Notes: a model not told the origin generated them from the letters alone. DNA of 7,158 nucleotides from Gammaproteobacteria bacterium (GCA_030040235.1 JASHUC010000166.1:1-7158), one strand, 5' to 3'. Positions 1-6,755 are shown, counted from the first letter of the stretch. Numbers and translations: made by a program.

Positions 1-243
1 AGCGACCTGCGCGATCAGCTCGCGCGGCAGCACGGCGAGGATCTGCGCCTCGGCCTGCACGAGTCGCAGCACGGCGATGGCGCGGCCCTGCGGATTGTGA
101 TAGCCGCAGAGCTGCGTCCCTTCCGCCGCAAGCTGCGTCACATCGCTCGAGAGTTGCCCCTGAAGGAATCGGTGCGCGTCCGCACCGCGCACGCTCAGCA
201 CGCCGAGACCGGTGAGCTCCACAGCATTCGATTGCTCGAGCAT
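1..243 (-). CDS. ygfZ: YgfZ folate-binding protein, N-terminal part (cut by window start)
   Basis: The reverse strand encodes 81 in-frame codons running off the left edge. Residues 25-31 read RFLQGQL, followed by SSDV, and residues 48-54 read YHNPQGR; this pairing is typical of the N-terminal half of the YgfZ/GcvT-like family. YgfZ is a cytoplasmic, folate-dependent protein that helps make or repair Fe-S enzymes. Its signature KGCYxGQE motif lies further C-terminal and is outside the window, so the diagnostic cysteine cannot be checked. I chose the ATG at 243-241, which has GAGG 10 bases upstream. An in-frame ATG at 270-268 would add nine basic residues but has no visible ribosome binding site. 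The gene is divergent from sdhC, with 77 bases between start codons. Bacterial GcvT-type aminomethyltransferases are distant relatives, but the NPQGR segment favours YgfZ. Confidence 0.88.
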   Translation of the reverse strand, partial: MLEQSNAVELTGLGVLSVRGADAHRFLQGQLSSDVTQLAAEGTQLCGYHNPQGRAIAVLRLVQAEAQILAVLPRELIAQVA

Positions 244-284
244 CCGAAAGCGTCCTCGCGCAGCCCGCATGGCTCAACCGCATG

Positions 285-299
285 AATTCTGGCAGAATT
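285..299. promoter_or_regulatory. Perfect 15-bp dyad in the ygfZ-sdhC divergent spacer (candidate operator)
   Basis: AATTCTG at 285-291 and CAGAATT at 293-299 are perfect inverted repeats around a single central G. The site is in the only AT-rich pocket of a very GC-rich spacer, 21 bases before the sdhC start. The form (short arms, almost no loop) suits a dimeric regulator better than an RNA hairpin. I cannot name a regulator: it does not match the FNR, LexA or Fur consensus. No clear -35/-10 pair was found in the spacer on either strand; the closest is a TAAATT on the minus strand (301-296) without a good -35. Confidence 0.4.
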
Positions 300-320
300 T
301 ACCATCTCCCGGGAGCACTC

Positions 321-743
321 ATGAGCGCACCACAACCAAGCGGAGCGCCGGCACGCGGGCGGCCCCTGTCGCCGCACCTCACGATCTACAAGATGAGCCG
401 GTACAGCCTGCTCAGCTCCATCTCGAACCGCGCGGTCGGGATCGTGCTCACTTTCGGTCAGCTCCTGCTCGTGTACTGGCTCGTCTCGGTGGCGGGCGGC
501 GAGCAAGCCTACGCGCGGGCCGCTGCCCTGCTTGCAAGCCTGCCGCTCAAGGTCGTGTACGCGGTGCTCCTCGCCGCCTTCGCCTATCACCTCGCCGCGG
601 GCGTGCGCCACCTGGTGTGGGACACCGGTCATGGGCTCTCGAGAGAGCAATCCCGCCGCAGCGCCGGGTGGGTGTTCGGGGTCGCGGTACTGCTCGCGAC
701 CGGTCTGATCTTATGGACGTTCCTCGGAGCGGGCAGCCGATGA
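321..743 (+). CDS. sdhC: Succinate dehydrogenase cytochrome b556 subunit (SdhC)
   Basis: This 140-residue inner-membrane protein is one of the two anchors of complex II and helps bind heme b and ubiquinone. RPLSPHLTIYK (residues 14-24) is the family's N-terminal signature. Ser33 and Arg37 in SSISNRAVGI line up with the quinone-site Ser27/Arg31 of E. coli SdhC. His90 in AFAYH lines up with the heme ligand His84, followed by the conserved GVRHLVWD (94-101). Three membrane segments fit residues about 38-58, 77-98 and 115-135. I chose the ATG at 321 because CGGGAG lies 6 bases upstream and the protein then starts just before the signature. An in-frame ATG at 282 would add 13 residues and run through the dyad at 285-299. 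The stop overlaps the sdhD start (ATGA), implying translational coupling. Confidence 0.95.
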   Translation: MSAPQPSGAPARGRPLSPHLTIYKMSRYSLLSSISNRAVGIVLTFGQLLLVYWLVSVAGGEQAYARAAALLASLPLKVVYAVLLAAFAYHLAAGVRHLVWDTGHGLSREQSRRSAGWVFGVAVLLATGLILWTFLGAGSR

Positions 744-1141
744 GCGAGCACCCGGTGAGTGAGCGCTCGGCACTCGGTCGCGTACGGGGCTTCGGCGCCG
801 CGAAGGAGGGCGTCGGCCACTGGTGGACTCAGCGCCTCACCTCGGTCGCGCTCATCGTGCTCGGCTGCTGGTTCGCCGTCTCGCTGCTTGCGCTCCCGGA
901 CCACGACTTTGCGGTCGTCTCGGCCTGGATGCGCAGCTGGTGGACGGCGCCTGCGCTGATCCTCTTCGTTCTCACGTGCGCTTGGCACTCCCAGCTCGGC
1001 ATGCGCGTGATCATCGAGGACTACGTGCACGAGGTCGGGATGAAAACGCTCGCGCTCGCCATCTCGGCCTTTGCGCACGTCGTGGTTGCGGTGATCGCAG
1101 TGGTCGCAGTGCTGCGAGTCGCGCTGGGGACCGCCGCTTGA
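740..1141 (+). CDS. sdhD: Succinate dehydrogenase membrane anchor subunit (SdhD)
   Basis: This 133-residue inner-membrane protein is the second anchor of complex II, pairing with SdhC around heme b and the ubiquinone site. Gln31-Arg32 in WWTQRLTS precede the first membrane segment (about 35-52); further segments fit about 69-90 and 103-128. The motif [16 protein letters not shown] (82-97) is characteristic of SdhD: His83 matches the E. coli heme-region His71, and Asp94-Tyr95 match the quinone-site Asp82-Tyr83. The start ATG overlaps the sdhC stop by four bases, with GGAG 10 bases upstream. The stop codon overlaps the proposed TTG start of sdhA. Sequence conservation in SdhD is low outside this motif, but motif, length and position between sdhC and sdhA leave little doubt. 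Confidence 0.94.
   Translation: MSEHPVSERSALGRVRGFGAAKEGVGHWWTQRLTSVALIVLGCWFAVSLLALPDHDFAVVSAWMRSWWTAPALILFVLTCAWHSQLGMRVIIEDYVHEVGMKTLALAISAFAHVVVAVIAVVAVLRVALGTAA
1126..1140 (+). promoter_or_regulatory. Ribosome binding site and TTG start of sdhA
   Basis: GGGGA at 1126-1130 lies 7 bases before TTG at 1138-1140, inside the last codons of sdhD. No ATG or GTG lies between the sdhD end and the FAD-binding motif at a position that would keep the conserved N-terminus, so this site decides the start. Confidence 0.7.
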
Positions 1142-2922
1142 GCGCCTACGAGCTCATCGATCACACCTACGACGTGGTGGTCGTCGGTGCGGGCGGCGCG
1201 GGCTTGAGAGCCACCCTCGGGCTCGCCGAGGCGGGTCTCTCGACCGCGTGCATCTCGAAGCTCTTTCCTACGCGCAGTCACACCGTCGCCGCCCAGGGCG
1301 GCATCAGTGCCGCGCTGGGGAACATGGGCGAGGACGACTGGCGCTGGCACATGTACGACACCGTCAAGGGTTCCGACTGGCTCGGGGACCAGGACGCGAT
1401 CGAGCTCATGTGCAAAGAGGCTCCGGCCGCGGTCATCGAGCTCGAGCATTACGGGCTGCCGTTCTCGCGCACCAAGGCCGGGCTCATCTACCAGCGGCCG
1501 TTCGGCGGCATGACGACTCACTTCGGGAAGGGCATCGCGCATCGCACCTGTGCGGCGGCGGACCGCACCGGACACGCGATGCTGCACACGCTGTATCAGC
1601 AATCGATTCGGCACGCGGCGACGTTCTTCGTCGAGTATTTCGCGATCGATCTGCTGATGGAGAACGGCGCCTGCCGCGGCGTGCTCGCGCTCGACATGAG
1701 CGAGGGGAAGCTGCATCGCTTTCGCGCCCACGCGACGATCCTCGCGACCGGCGGCTACGGACGGGCATACTTCTCCTGCACCTCGGCGCATTCCTGCACC
1801 GGGGACGGCAACGCGATGGTGCTGCGCGCAGGGCTGCCGCTTCAGGACATGGAATTCGTCCAGTTTCATCCGACCGGCATCTACACCGCCGGCTGCCTGA
1901 TCACCGAAGGCGTACGCGGCGAGGGCGGGTATCTCACGAACGCCACGGGCGAGCGCTTCATGGAGCGTTATGCGCCGAACGCCAAGGATCTCGCCTCGCG
2001 CGACGTGGTGAGCCGGGCGATGACCATCGAGATCCGCGAGGGCCGCGGCGTCGGCCCGGAGCACGACCACATCGAGCTGCACCTCGAGCACCTCGGTCCC
2101 GAGGTGATTCGCGAGCGCCTCCCGGGGATCGCCGAGAACGCGCGCATCTTCGCAGGCGTCGATGTGACCAAGCAGCCCATTCCGGTGCTGCCGACCGTGC
2201 ACTACAACATGGGCGGGATACCCTGCAACGTGCGCGGGGAGGTGGTTGCGGGCCGCGACGGGGATCCCGATGCCGTCGTGCCGGGCCTGTACGCGGCAGG
2301 CGAGGCGGCTTGCGTCTCGGTGCACGGGGCAAACCGTCTGGGCTCGAACTCGCTGCTCGATCTCGTCATCTTCGGGCGTCAGGTGGCGCGCAGCTGTACC
2401 GAGTCGATCCGTCCGGGAAGCGCGCAACCTCCCTTGCCCGCCGACGCCGCCGAGGCCGCGATCTCGCGGCTCGATCGGCTGCGCCACGCGAGCGGCTCGC
2501 GACCGACGGCGGCAATCCGCCTCGAGATGCAGCGAATCATGCAGAACGATGCCGCCGTCTTTCGCACGGGGGCCACGCTGCGCGAGGGCAAGGAGCGCCT
2601 TGCGCGTACCGTCGCCTCCATGGCGGATGTGCGGGTTCTCGATCGCTCGCTCATCTGGAACACCGACCTCATCGAGACGCTCGAGCTCGAGAACCTGCTG
2701 CTGCAGGCGATGGCCACCATCGGCTCTGCCGAGCAGCGCACCGAGAGCCGCGGGGCTCACGCGCGCGAGGACTTTCCACAGCGCGACGATGCGAACTGGC
2801 TCAAGCACACGCTCGTCTGGGTGGACCCGAGCGGCGGTGCGCGCTTCGGCTCCCGTCCCGTGCATCTCAACCCGCTGACGGGCGATGTGCAATCCATTGC
2901 GCCCAAGGCGCGGACCTACTGA
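1138..2922 (+). CDS. sdhA: Succinate dehydrogenase flavoprotein subunit (SdhA)
   Basis: This is the catalytic subunit of complex II, oxidising succinate to fumarate with covalently bound FAD on the cytoplasmic face. From the TTG start it has 594 residues; E. coli SdhA has 588. GAGGAG (17-22) is the dinucleotide-binding motif. His48 in [10 protein letters not shown] is the expected covalent FAD attachment residue. Active-site residues are all present: His244 in QFHPTGI, Arg288 in ASRDVVSRA, His355 in VHYNMGG and Arg400 in GANRLGSNS. Quinol:fumarate reductase FrdA is the main alternative, but sdhCD upstream, sdhB downstream and the SHTVAAQGG and GDQDAIE stretches favour SdhA. The start is TTG overlapping the sdhD stop (TTGA) and needs confirmation. 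A 29-base gap separates it from sdhB, shorter than needed for a separate promoter, so one transcript is likely. Confidence 0.97.
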   Translation: MSAYELIDHTYDVVVVGAGGAGLRATLGLAEAGLSTACISKLFPTRSHTVAAQGGISAALGNMGEDDWRWHMYDTVKGSDWLGDQDAIELMCKEAPAAVIELEHYGLPFSRTKAGLIYQRPFGGMTTHFGKGIAHRTCAAADRTGHAMLHTLYQQSIRHAATFFVEYFAIDLLMENGACRGVLALDMSEGKLHRFRAHATILATGGYGRAYFSCTSAHSCTGDGNAMVLRAGLPLQDMEFVQFHPTGIYTAGCLITEGVRGEGGYLTNATGERFMERYAPNAKDLASRDVVSRAMTIEIREGRGVGPEHDHIELHLEHLGPEVIRERLPGIAENARIFAGVDVTKQPIPVLPTVHYNMGGIPCNVRGEVVAGRDGDPDAVVPGLYAAGEAACVSVHGANRLGSNSLLDLVIFGRQVARSCTESIRPGSAQPPLPADAAEAAISRLDRLRHASGSRPTAAIRLEMQRIMQNDAAVFRTGATLREGKERLARTVASMADVRVLDRSLIWNTDLIETLELENLLLQAMATIGSAEQRTESRGAHAREDFPQRDDANWLKHTLVWVDPSGGARFGSRPVHLNPLTGDVQSIAPKARTY

Positions 2923-2951
2923 AAGGCGCCGCAACGCGCGGCGAGCACCCG

Positions 2952-3734
2952 ATGGCTCACTTCATCTTGCCGAAGGACTCGAAGATCAACCCGCACGGAC
3001 GCGTGCACAAGGCGGCGGGGAGCAAGGATTTCCGCACCTTTCGCATCTATCGGTTCGATCCCGACTCCGCCGACGGTCCCCGCATCGACACCTTCGAGCT
3101 CGATGCCAAGGCCGCAGGTCCGATGGTGCTCGATGCGCTCATTCAGATCAAAGGGGCTCTCGATTCGACACTGACGTTCCGCCGCTCGTGCCGCGAGGGC
3201 ATTTGTGGCTCGTGCGCCATGAACATCAACGGCATCAACCGCCTCGCCTGCACCACGGCCACCGCGGACCTCAAGGGCGAGATCCGCATCTATCCGCTGC
3301 CGGCGATGCCCGTCGTCAAGGATCTCGTGCCCGACCTCACGCGGTTCTACGCGCAGTACGCCGCCGTCGAGCCGTGGCTCAAAACCTCGACACCCGCTTC
3401 CCCCGATCGCGAGCGGCTGCAATCGAAGCAGGAGCAGGAACGCATCGACCGCCCCGCGGCCTGCATCCTGTGCGCCTGCTGCTCCACCGCTTGCCCGAGC
3501 TACTGGTGGAACCCCGAGCGCTTCCTCGGGCCTGCCGCCCTTCTCGCCTCCTACCGTTGGATCATCGACAGCCGGGACGAGGCGACCGGTGAGCGCCTCG
3601 ATCAGCTCGAGGATCCCTTCCGGCTTTATCGCTGCCACACGATCATGAACTGCACGGACGTGTGTCCGAAGGATTTGAATCCGGCGAAGGCGATCGCGGA
3701 GATCAAAAAGATGCTGGTCACGCGCCGGTACTGA
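2952..3734 (+). CDS. sdhB: Succinate dehydrogenase iron-sulfur subunit (SdhB)
   Basis: This 260-residue protein carries electrons from the SdhA flavin to ubiquinone. The N-terminal ferredoxin domain has the [2Fe-2S] ligands Cys80, Cys85, Cys88 and Cys100 (CREGICGSC, then LAC). The C-terminal domain has [12 protein letters not shown] from Cys171, giving Cys171/174/177 plus Cys238 for [4Fe-4S], and Cys181, Cys228 and Cys234 for [3Fe-4S] ([13 protein letters not shown]). Trp186 and His229 match the E. coli quinone-site Trp164 and His207. The protein is about 22 residues longer than E. coli SdhB at its N-terminus ([17 protein letters not shown]), a form I associate with other GC-rich gammaproteobacteria. 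The upstream ribosome binding site is weak (GCGAG, 6 bases before ATG). The stop is three bases before the sdhE start. Confidence 0.97.
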   Translation: MAHFILPKDSKINPHGRVHKAAGSKDFRTFRIYRFDPDSADGPRIDTFELDAKAAGPMVLDALIQIKGALDSTLTFRRSCREGICGSCAMNINGINRLACTTATADLKGEIRIYPLPAMPVVKDLVPDLTRFYAQYAAVEPWLKTSTPASPDRERLQSKQEQERIDRPAACILCACCSTACPSYWWNPERFLGPAALLASYRWIIDSRDEATGERLDQLEDPFRLYRCHTIMNCTDVCPKDLNPAKAIAEIKKMLVTRRY

Positions 3735-3737
3735 GAT

Positions 3738-4007
3738 GTGACCGCGCGAGAGCGGCTTCGGTGGCGTTGCCGGCGCGGCATGAAGGAGCTCGACCTGCTG
3801 CTCGAGCGCTTCCTGCACGATCATTACGACCGAGCCCCGCCCGAGCGGCAGCGCGCATTCGAGCGCTTGCTTGCGCTGCCGGATCCGCGGCTCGCTGAGC
3901 TGCTGCTCGGTGCCCGGCCGGACGGCTCCGCTGGGCATTTTTCGGGCCCGCTCGATGCTCACCTGGCAGAGGTGCTCGCTCTGGTCGCCACTTCGATGCC
4001 CCGGTAG
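3738..4007 (+). CDS. sdhE: SdhE, succinate dehydrogenase flavinylation (assembly) factor
   Basis: This 89-residue cytoplasmic protein belongs to the SdhE/Sdh5 (YgfY, CptB) family, which binds SdhA and promotes covalent FAD attachment; E. coli SdhE has 88 residues. The family's key RGxxE motif is present as Arg13-Gly-Met-Lys-Glu17, in the typical setting RRGMKELD, followed by LLERFL. The rest is helical and rich in Leu, Arg and Glu, as expected for the five-helix fold. It starts at GTG, three bases after the sdhB stop; the ATG two bases earlier (3736) is followed at once by a stop. No strong ribosome binding site is visible, so translation is probably coupled to sdhB. The ygfX (cptA) partner that follows sdhE in E. 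coli is not present here. Confidence 0.92.
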   Translation: MTARERLRWRCRRGMKELDLLLERFLHDHYDRAPPERQRAFERLLALPDPRLAELLLGARPDGSAGHFSGPLDAHLAEVLALVATSMPR

Positions 4008-4140
4008 ACTCGGCAAATCCCTCGTGACAGGCTTCACATTCCATGTACCCCTCGCGCTACGCCGTCACTCCGGTGTCATCCGGCCGCTGCCGGGCACCGT
4101 ATACGCTGCCGGCGGGGTTGGCCGCTCCTCGGATGCGCCT
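4008..4140 (+). other. Intergenic spacer between sdhE and the sigma-E promoter
   Basis: No gene or clear intrinsic terminator is visible. A short hairpin can form at 4080-4093 (CCGGC, four-base loop, GCCGG), but no T-run follows it. TATACG at 4100-4105 resembles a -10 element without a recognisable -35. The sdh transcript may therefore end by Rho or read into rpoE. Confidence 0.4.
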
Positions 4141-4168
4141 GAACTTCCATGGGGGATCAGGGTCTATT
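4141..4168 (+). promoter_or_regulatory. Sigma-E/AlgU-type promoter of rpoE (probable autoregulation)
   Basis: GAACTT at 4141-4146 is followed after exactly 16 bases by TCTATT at 4163-4168. This agrees with the known sigma-E/AlgU pattern GAACTT-N16/17-TCtgA, with a mismatch at the end of the -10. It is the only GAACTT on the plus strand that I found in a non-coding position. Transcription would start near 4174, giving a leader of about 35 bases before the GTG at 4209. Autoregulation of rpoE/algU by its own product is established in E. coli and Pseudomonas; its operation here is inferred. Confidence 0.75.
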
Positions 4169-4197
4169 CAGCTCGCGGCACGGGGAGCTTCCGGGGC

Positions 4198-4203
4198 AGG
4201 AGG
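4198..4203 (+). promoter_or_regulatory. Ribosome binding site deciding the rpoE GTG start
   Basis: AGGAGG, the full anti-16S complement core, lies 5 bases before GTG at 4209. The ATG at 4149 in the same frame has no such site and falls between the promoter's -35 and -10 elements. Confidence 0.8.
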
Positions 4204-4208
4204 CTCCC

Positions 4209-4817
4209 GTGACCGCCGATCCGACTGATCTGAGCCTCGTCCGGCGCGTGCAGCGCGGGGATAAAGGTGCATTCGATGCGCTGGTGCTCAAGTACCAGCA
4301 CAAAGTAGTGAAGCTGGTTATGCGTTATGTACGCAATCCTGCGGAAGCCGAGGATGTCGCCCAGGAAGCCTTCATCAAGGCGTACCGTGCGCTTCCCCAA
4401 TTCCGTGGCGACAGCGCCTTCTACACCTGGCTCTATCGCATTGCGATCAATACGGCGAAGAACGCGGTCGTGTCACGTGACCGAAGCCCGGTCGACTTCG
4501 ACCTCGATATGCAGAATCCGGACGAGTCCTACGAGCTGCAGGGCCGGCTCAAGGACTCCGAGACACCCGAGGGCCTCGTCCTCACGGACGAGATCCGGGG
4601 TACGGTCAACGCCGCCATCGATGCCCTCCCGGAGGATCTCAGGACCGCCATCGTGCTGCGCGAGCTCGAGGGGCTGTCGTACGAGGAGATCGCCGCGACG
4701 ATGGGCTGTCCGGTGGGCACGGTACGGTCGCGGATCTTTCGTGCCCGTGAGGCCATTGACCGTCGATTGAGAGAGGTCTTCGAAGGGGGCTTGGGACGCG
4801 CGGAGGAATTGGGATGA
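4209..4817 (+). CDS. rpoE: Extracytoplasmic-function sigma factor RpoE/AlgU
   Basis: This 202-residue sigma factor directs RNA polymerase to envelope-stress promoters. Region 2 covers about residues 20-90: LVLKYQHKV (26-34), DVAQEAFIKAYRAL (49-62) and FRGDSAFYTWLYRIAINTAKN (65-85), the last carrying the -10 recognition helix. Region 4 covers about 133-185: LPEDLRTAIVLRELEGLSYEEIA, then CPVGTVRSRIFRAREAID (167-184) with the -35 recognition helix. These blocks are nearly identical to E. coli RpoE and Pseudomonas AlgU. The C-terminus runs about 10 residues beyond E. coli RpoE. GTG at 4209 is preferred over the in-frame ATG at 4149, which would lie upstream of the predicted transcription start. 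The stop overlaps the rseA start (ATGA). The partner anti-sigma and RseB genes downstream confirm the subtype; algU is an equally valid symbol. Confidence 0.96.
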   Translation: MTADPTDLSLVRRVQRGDKGAFDALVLKYQHKVVKLVMRYVRNPAEAEDVAQEAFIKAYRALPQFRGDSAFYTWLYRIAINTAKNAVVSRDRSPVDFDLDMQNPDESYELQGRLKDSETPEGLVLTDEIRGTVNAAIDALPEDLRTAIVLRELEGLSYEEIAATMGCPVGTVRSRIFRAREAIDRRLREVFEGGLGRAEELG

Positions 4818-5491
4818 GCAACGACGAGCTCGATAGTCAGCTTTCCGCCATGTTCGATGGCGAGCTGCCCGCCCCCGAGTGCGAGCTGCTCGCGCGACGG
4901 CTCGCGCGCGACGATATGCTCAAGGCGCGCTGGGGACGCTATGCAGCGATCGGTGCGGCCATTCGCAAGGAGCAGGGCATCCGCTTGCATGGGCGGCTCG
5001 CGGGCCGGGTGAGCTCGGCGATTGTCGCCGAGCCGGCGCTGCTCGCCGGTTCCTTTCGAGGGACCGCCGGACATCTGGTCGGTCCTCGTCTGATTCGCTG
5101 GTGGCAGCCCGTCGCGGGAGCTGCCGTGGCCGCCTCGGTCGCCGCCGCCGCCATCCTGTGGCTTCGCGCCGGATCGCCCGATGCCCCCATCGTCGCCGCC
5201 GCCCCGGCAATCGCGGCAGCCTCCGTCGCCCGTCCCGGCGCGAACGAGGAGTCCGCAAGTTCCGACAGTTACGTGGTCCCACCCTCGGTCGAGAGCTCCT
5301 CGGCGGCCCCTCCGACCGAGCTCGCCGACTTCGTGGTCGCGCACAGCGAGTACTCGATGCCGCTGCTCAGGCGCAGTGCACTCACCTCACTGGTCTCGGC
5401 CGAGGCGGTGAGCGATGCGGATGCGGGCCGCCGCGCGAGCTCGGCGAGCAGCGATGGGGATCGAAGCGCGCATGCGGACCCGGCGCGCTAG
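4814..5491 (+). CDS. rseA: Sigma-E anti-sigma factor RseA/MucA
   Basis: This 225-residue single-pass inner-membrane protein should bind and silence the sigma factor encoded just upstream. The N-terminal cytoplasmic domain (about 1-75) has the family pattern QLSAMFDGELP, then LLARRLARDD, then ARWGRYAAIGAAIR. One membrane segment fits about 97-117, after Arg95-Trp-Trp. The periplasmic part is Ala/Ser-rich and probably unstructured (about 120-165), then ADFVVAHSEYSMPLLRRSAL (171-190) resembles the C-terminal RseA segment that contacts RseB. In known systems DegS and RseP cut RseA to release sigma; neither protease gene is in this window. GGAGGA lies 6 bases before the ATG, which overlaps the rpoE stop by four bases. 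Homology in this family is weak, so the call rests on motifs plus position. RseA and MucA names apply equally. Confidence 0.9.
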   Translation: MSNDELDSQLSAMFDGELPAPECELLARRLARDDMLKARWGRYAAIGAAIRKEQGIRLHGRLAGRVSSAIVAEPALLAGSFRGTAGHLVGPRLIRWWQPVAGAAVAASVAAAAILWLRAGSPDAPIVAAAPAIAAASVARPGANEESASSDSYVVPPSVESSSAAPPTELADFVVAHSEYSMPLLRRSALTSLVSAEAVSDADAGRRASSASSDGDRSAHADPAR

Positions 5492-6452
5492 CGAACAGCT
5501 TGCCTGGCTCGCGTTCGTCCTGACGGTCGCGACCGCCGCGTGCGCCGAGGAGCCGCAGAAGTGGCTCGACCGCATGAACCAGGCGCTCACGACGCTCAAC
5601 TACGATGGGGTGTTCTCCCACATCCAGGGCGGCCGGGTCGAGACGCTGCGCATCATTCACCGTGTGCAGAATGGGTCGGTCACGGAGCGGCTCGTCTCCC
5701 TCGATGGCTCCGGACGCGAGTTCATCCGCACCGGCTCGCAGCTGCTGTGCTATCTGCCGGACGAGCGCACGGTGCTCGTCGAACGGCAGCCCCAGGCGAG
5801 CACGCTGCTCGGCAGCTTGCCGAAATTCGATGCAGCCACGAGCAAGTTCTACGACATCAAGGCCTCCCGGCACACGCGGCTCATCGGCAGACCCACCCGC
5901 CTGATCGTCGTCGATCCAAAGGACGAGTACCGCTACGGATATCGGCTCTGGATCGACGAGAAGACCGGCATGCCCTTGAGAACGCAGCTCTGCGACGGCA
6001 AGGGACGGGTCATCGAGCAGGTCGTCTTTGCGAGCATCGCAACGCCGCAGCACATCCCCGACTCCGAATTCAGGCCGGATCTGTCGACGGCGGGATTCCA
6101 GTGGCTGCGCCAGGTCCCGGCACCGGTGCCGCCGAGCCTCCCGGTCTACTCCTGGAGCGCGCTGAAGCTGCCGCCCGGCTTTCATATTTCGGTGCGCGCC
6201 GCGCAGGTCATGCCGGGCGCGACCGGCCTCGTCGAGCACCTCGTCTACACCGACGGGATCGCCTCGGTCTCGGTGTTCGTCGAGTCGCACATGCACGCCG
6301 GTCACCTCCTCCCGGGCGGGATGCAGCTCGGTTCCACGTCCACCTTCGCGACCGTCGTCGACGGTCATCCGGTGACGGCGGTCGGAGAGGTTCCCCCGCA
6401 GACCGTCCGGTTCATTGCGAATTCGATGAAGGGGCAGCCGCCTCCTCATTGA
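5472..6452 (+). CDS. rseB: Sigma-E regulatory protein RseB/MucB, periplasmic
   Basis: This 326-residue protein (E. coli RseB: 318) is the periplasmic sensor that binds RseA and shields it from cleavage until envelope stress occurs. The start at 5472 gives a clear signal peptide: basic MRTRR, hydrophobic core LAWLAFVLTVATA (10-22) and a probable cut after Ala25 in ACA|EE. The larger LolA-like domain follows, with NYDGVFSH (43-50), ETLRIIHR (57-64) and ERLVSLDGSGREFIRTG (72-88), hallmark RseB/MucB stretches. The smaller C-terminal domain has WLRQVPAPVP (211-220) and LPPGFH (233-238) and ends near 318. In-frame ATGs at 5415 and 5454 would place extra arginine-rich residues before the signal peptide; GGGGA lies 10 bases before 5472. 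It overlaps rseA by 20 bases. Cys24 could suggest a lipoprotein, but the preceding TAA is a poor lipobox. Confidence 0.93.
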   Translation: MRTRRASEQLAWLAFVLTVATAACAEEPQKWLDRMNQALTTLNYDGVFSHIQGGRVETLRIIHRVQNGSVTERLVSLDGSGREFIRTGSQLLCYLPDERTVLVERQPQASTLLGSLPKFDAATSKFYDIKASRHTRLIGRPTRLIVVDPKDEYRYGYRLWIDEKTGMPLRTQLCDGKGRVIEQVVFASIATPQHIPDSEFRPDLSTAGFQWLRQVPAPVPPSLPVYSWSALKLPPGFHISVRAAQVMPGATGLVEHLVYTDGIASVSVFVESHMHAGHLLPGGMQLGSTSTFATVVDGHPVTAVGEVPPQTVRFIANSMKGQPPPH

Positions 6453-6473
6453 CCGCCGCCCCGCCGATCACGC

Positions 6474-6755
6474 ATGCCGACGGAGAGCCAAGGACGCGCC
6501 GCACGACTGACGCTCGTGCACCGCCCGGATTGCGAGCTCTGCGAGGAGATGCTCGCCGAACTGGCCCGGCTCGGACGGACGGTGGAACTGCCGGCGATCG
6601 AGCTCGTGGAGGTGGCCAGCGACCCCGAGCTCTATCGTCGGCACGGGCTGCACGTTCCGGTGCTGCTGCTCGATGGCACCGTCGTGTGCCGGCACCGCCT
6701 CGATGTGCCGGAGCTCGTGCGACTGCTCGGTCACCCCGCACAGCGCTCAGAGTGA
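6474..6755 (+). CDS. Glutaredoxin-like small thioredoxin-fold protein (DUF836 type)
   Basis: This 93-residue protein has no signal peptide and is probably cytoplasmic. It opens with a beta strand LTLVHR (12-17) and then a redox motif Cys20-Glu-Leu-Cys23 in RPDCELCEEML, as in the glutaredoxin-like DUF836 family. HVPVLLLDG (60-68) provides the expected cis-proline (Pro62) opposite the CxxC, and the tail DVPELVRLLG (77-86) is the closing helix. It therefore has the parts of a thiol-disulfide exchange protein, but its substrate is unknown. It starts 21 bases after rseB with no visible Shine-Dalgarno sequence, so it may be translated by read-through from the sigma-E operon. The next gene is lepA. 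A role in redox control of envelope stress is possible from position only. Confidence 0.82.
   Translation: MPTESQGRAARLTLVHRPDCELCEEMLAELARLGRTVELPAIELVEVASDPELYRRHGLHVPVLLLDGTVVCRHRLDVPELVRLLGHPAQRSE

Noticed and set aside
282..320. Longer sdhC starting at ATG 282
   Set aside because: No ribosome binding site precedes it, it adds 13 residues before the conserved N-terminus, and it would run through the dyad at 285-299. ATG 321 has CGGGAG at good spacing.
1095..1115. Short direct repeat TCGCAGTG in the last membrane segment of sdhD
   Set aside because: It reflects repeated Val/Ala codons in a hydrophobic helix and is too short and isolated to be a functional repeat.
1021..2934. Long minus-strand open frame of 637 codons opposite sdhA
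   Set aside because: It is an antisense shadow created by the strong GC bias at third codon positions of sdhA. Its translation is Arg/His/Ala-rich with no recognisable motif, while the plus strand carries every SdhA active-site residue.
1248..2951. Plus-strand open frame extending upstream of sdhB in the same frame
   Set aside because: The frame lies inside sdhA and translates to Arg-rich sequence. It simply lacks stops; SdhB homology begins at 2952.
4080..4093. Hairpin CCGGC-CGCT-GCCGG as a terminator of the sdh operon
   Set aside because: The stem is only 5 bp and no T-run follows, so an intrinsic terminator is not supported; such short palindromes are expected by chance at this GC content.
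5382..6449. Minus-strand open frame of 355 codons opposite rseB
   Set aside because: Antisense shadow of rseB, rich in Arg, Asp and His, without a recognisable domain.
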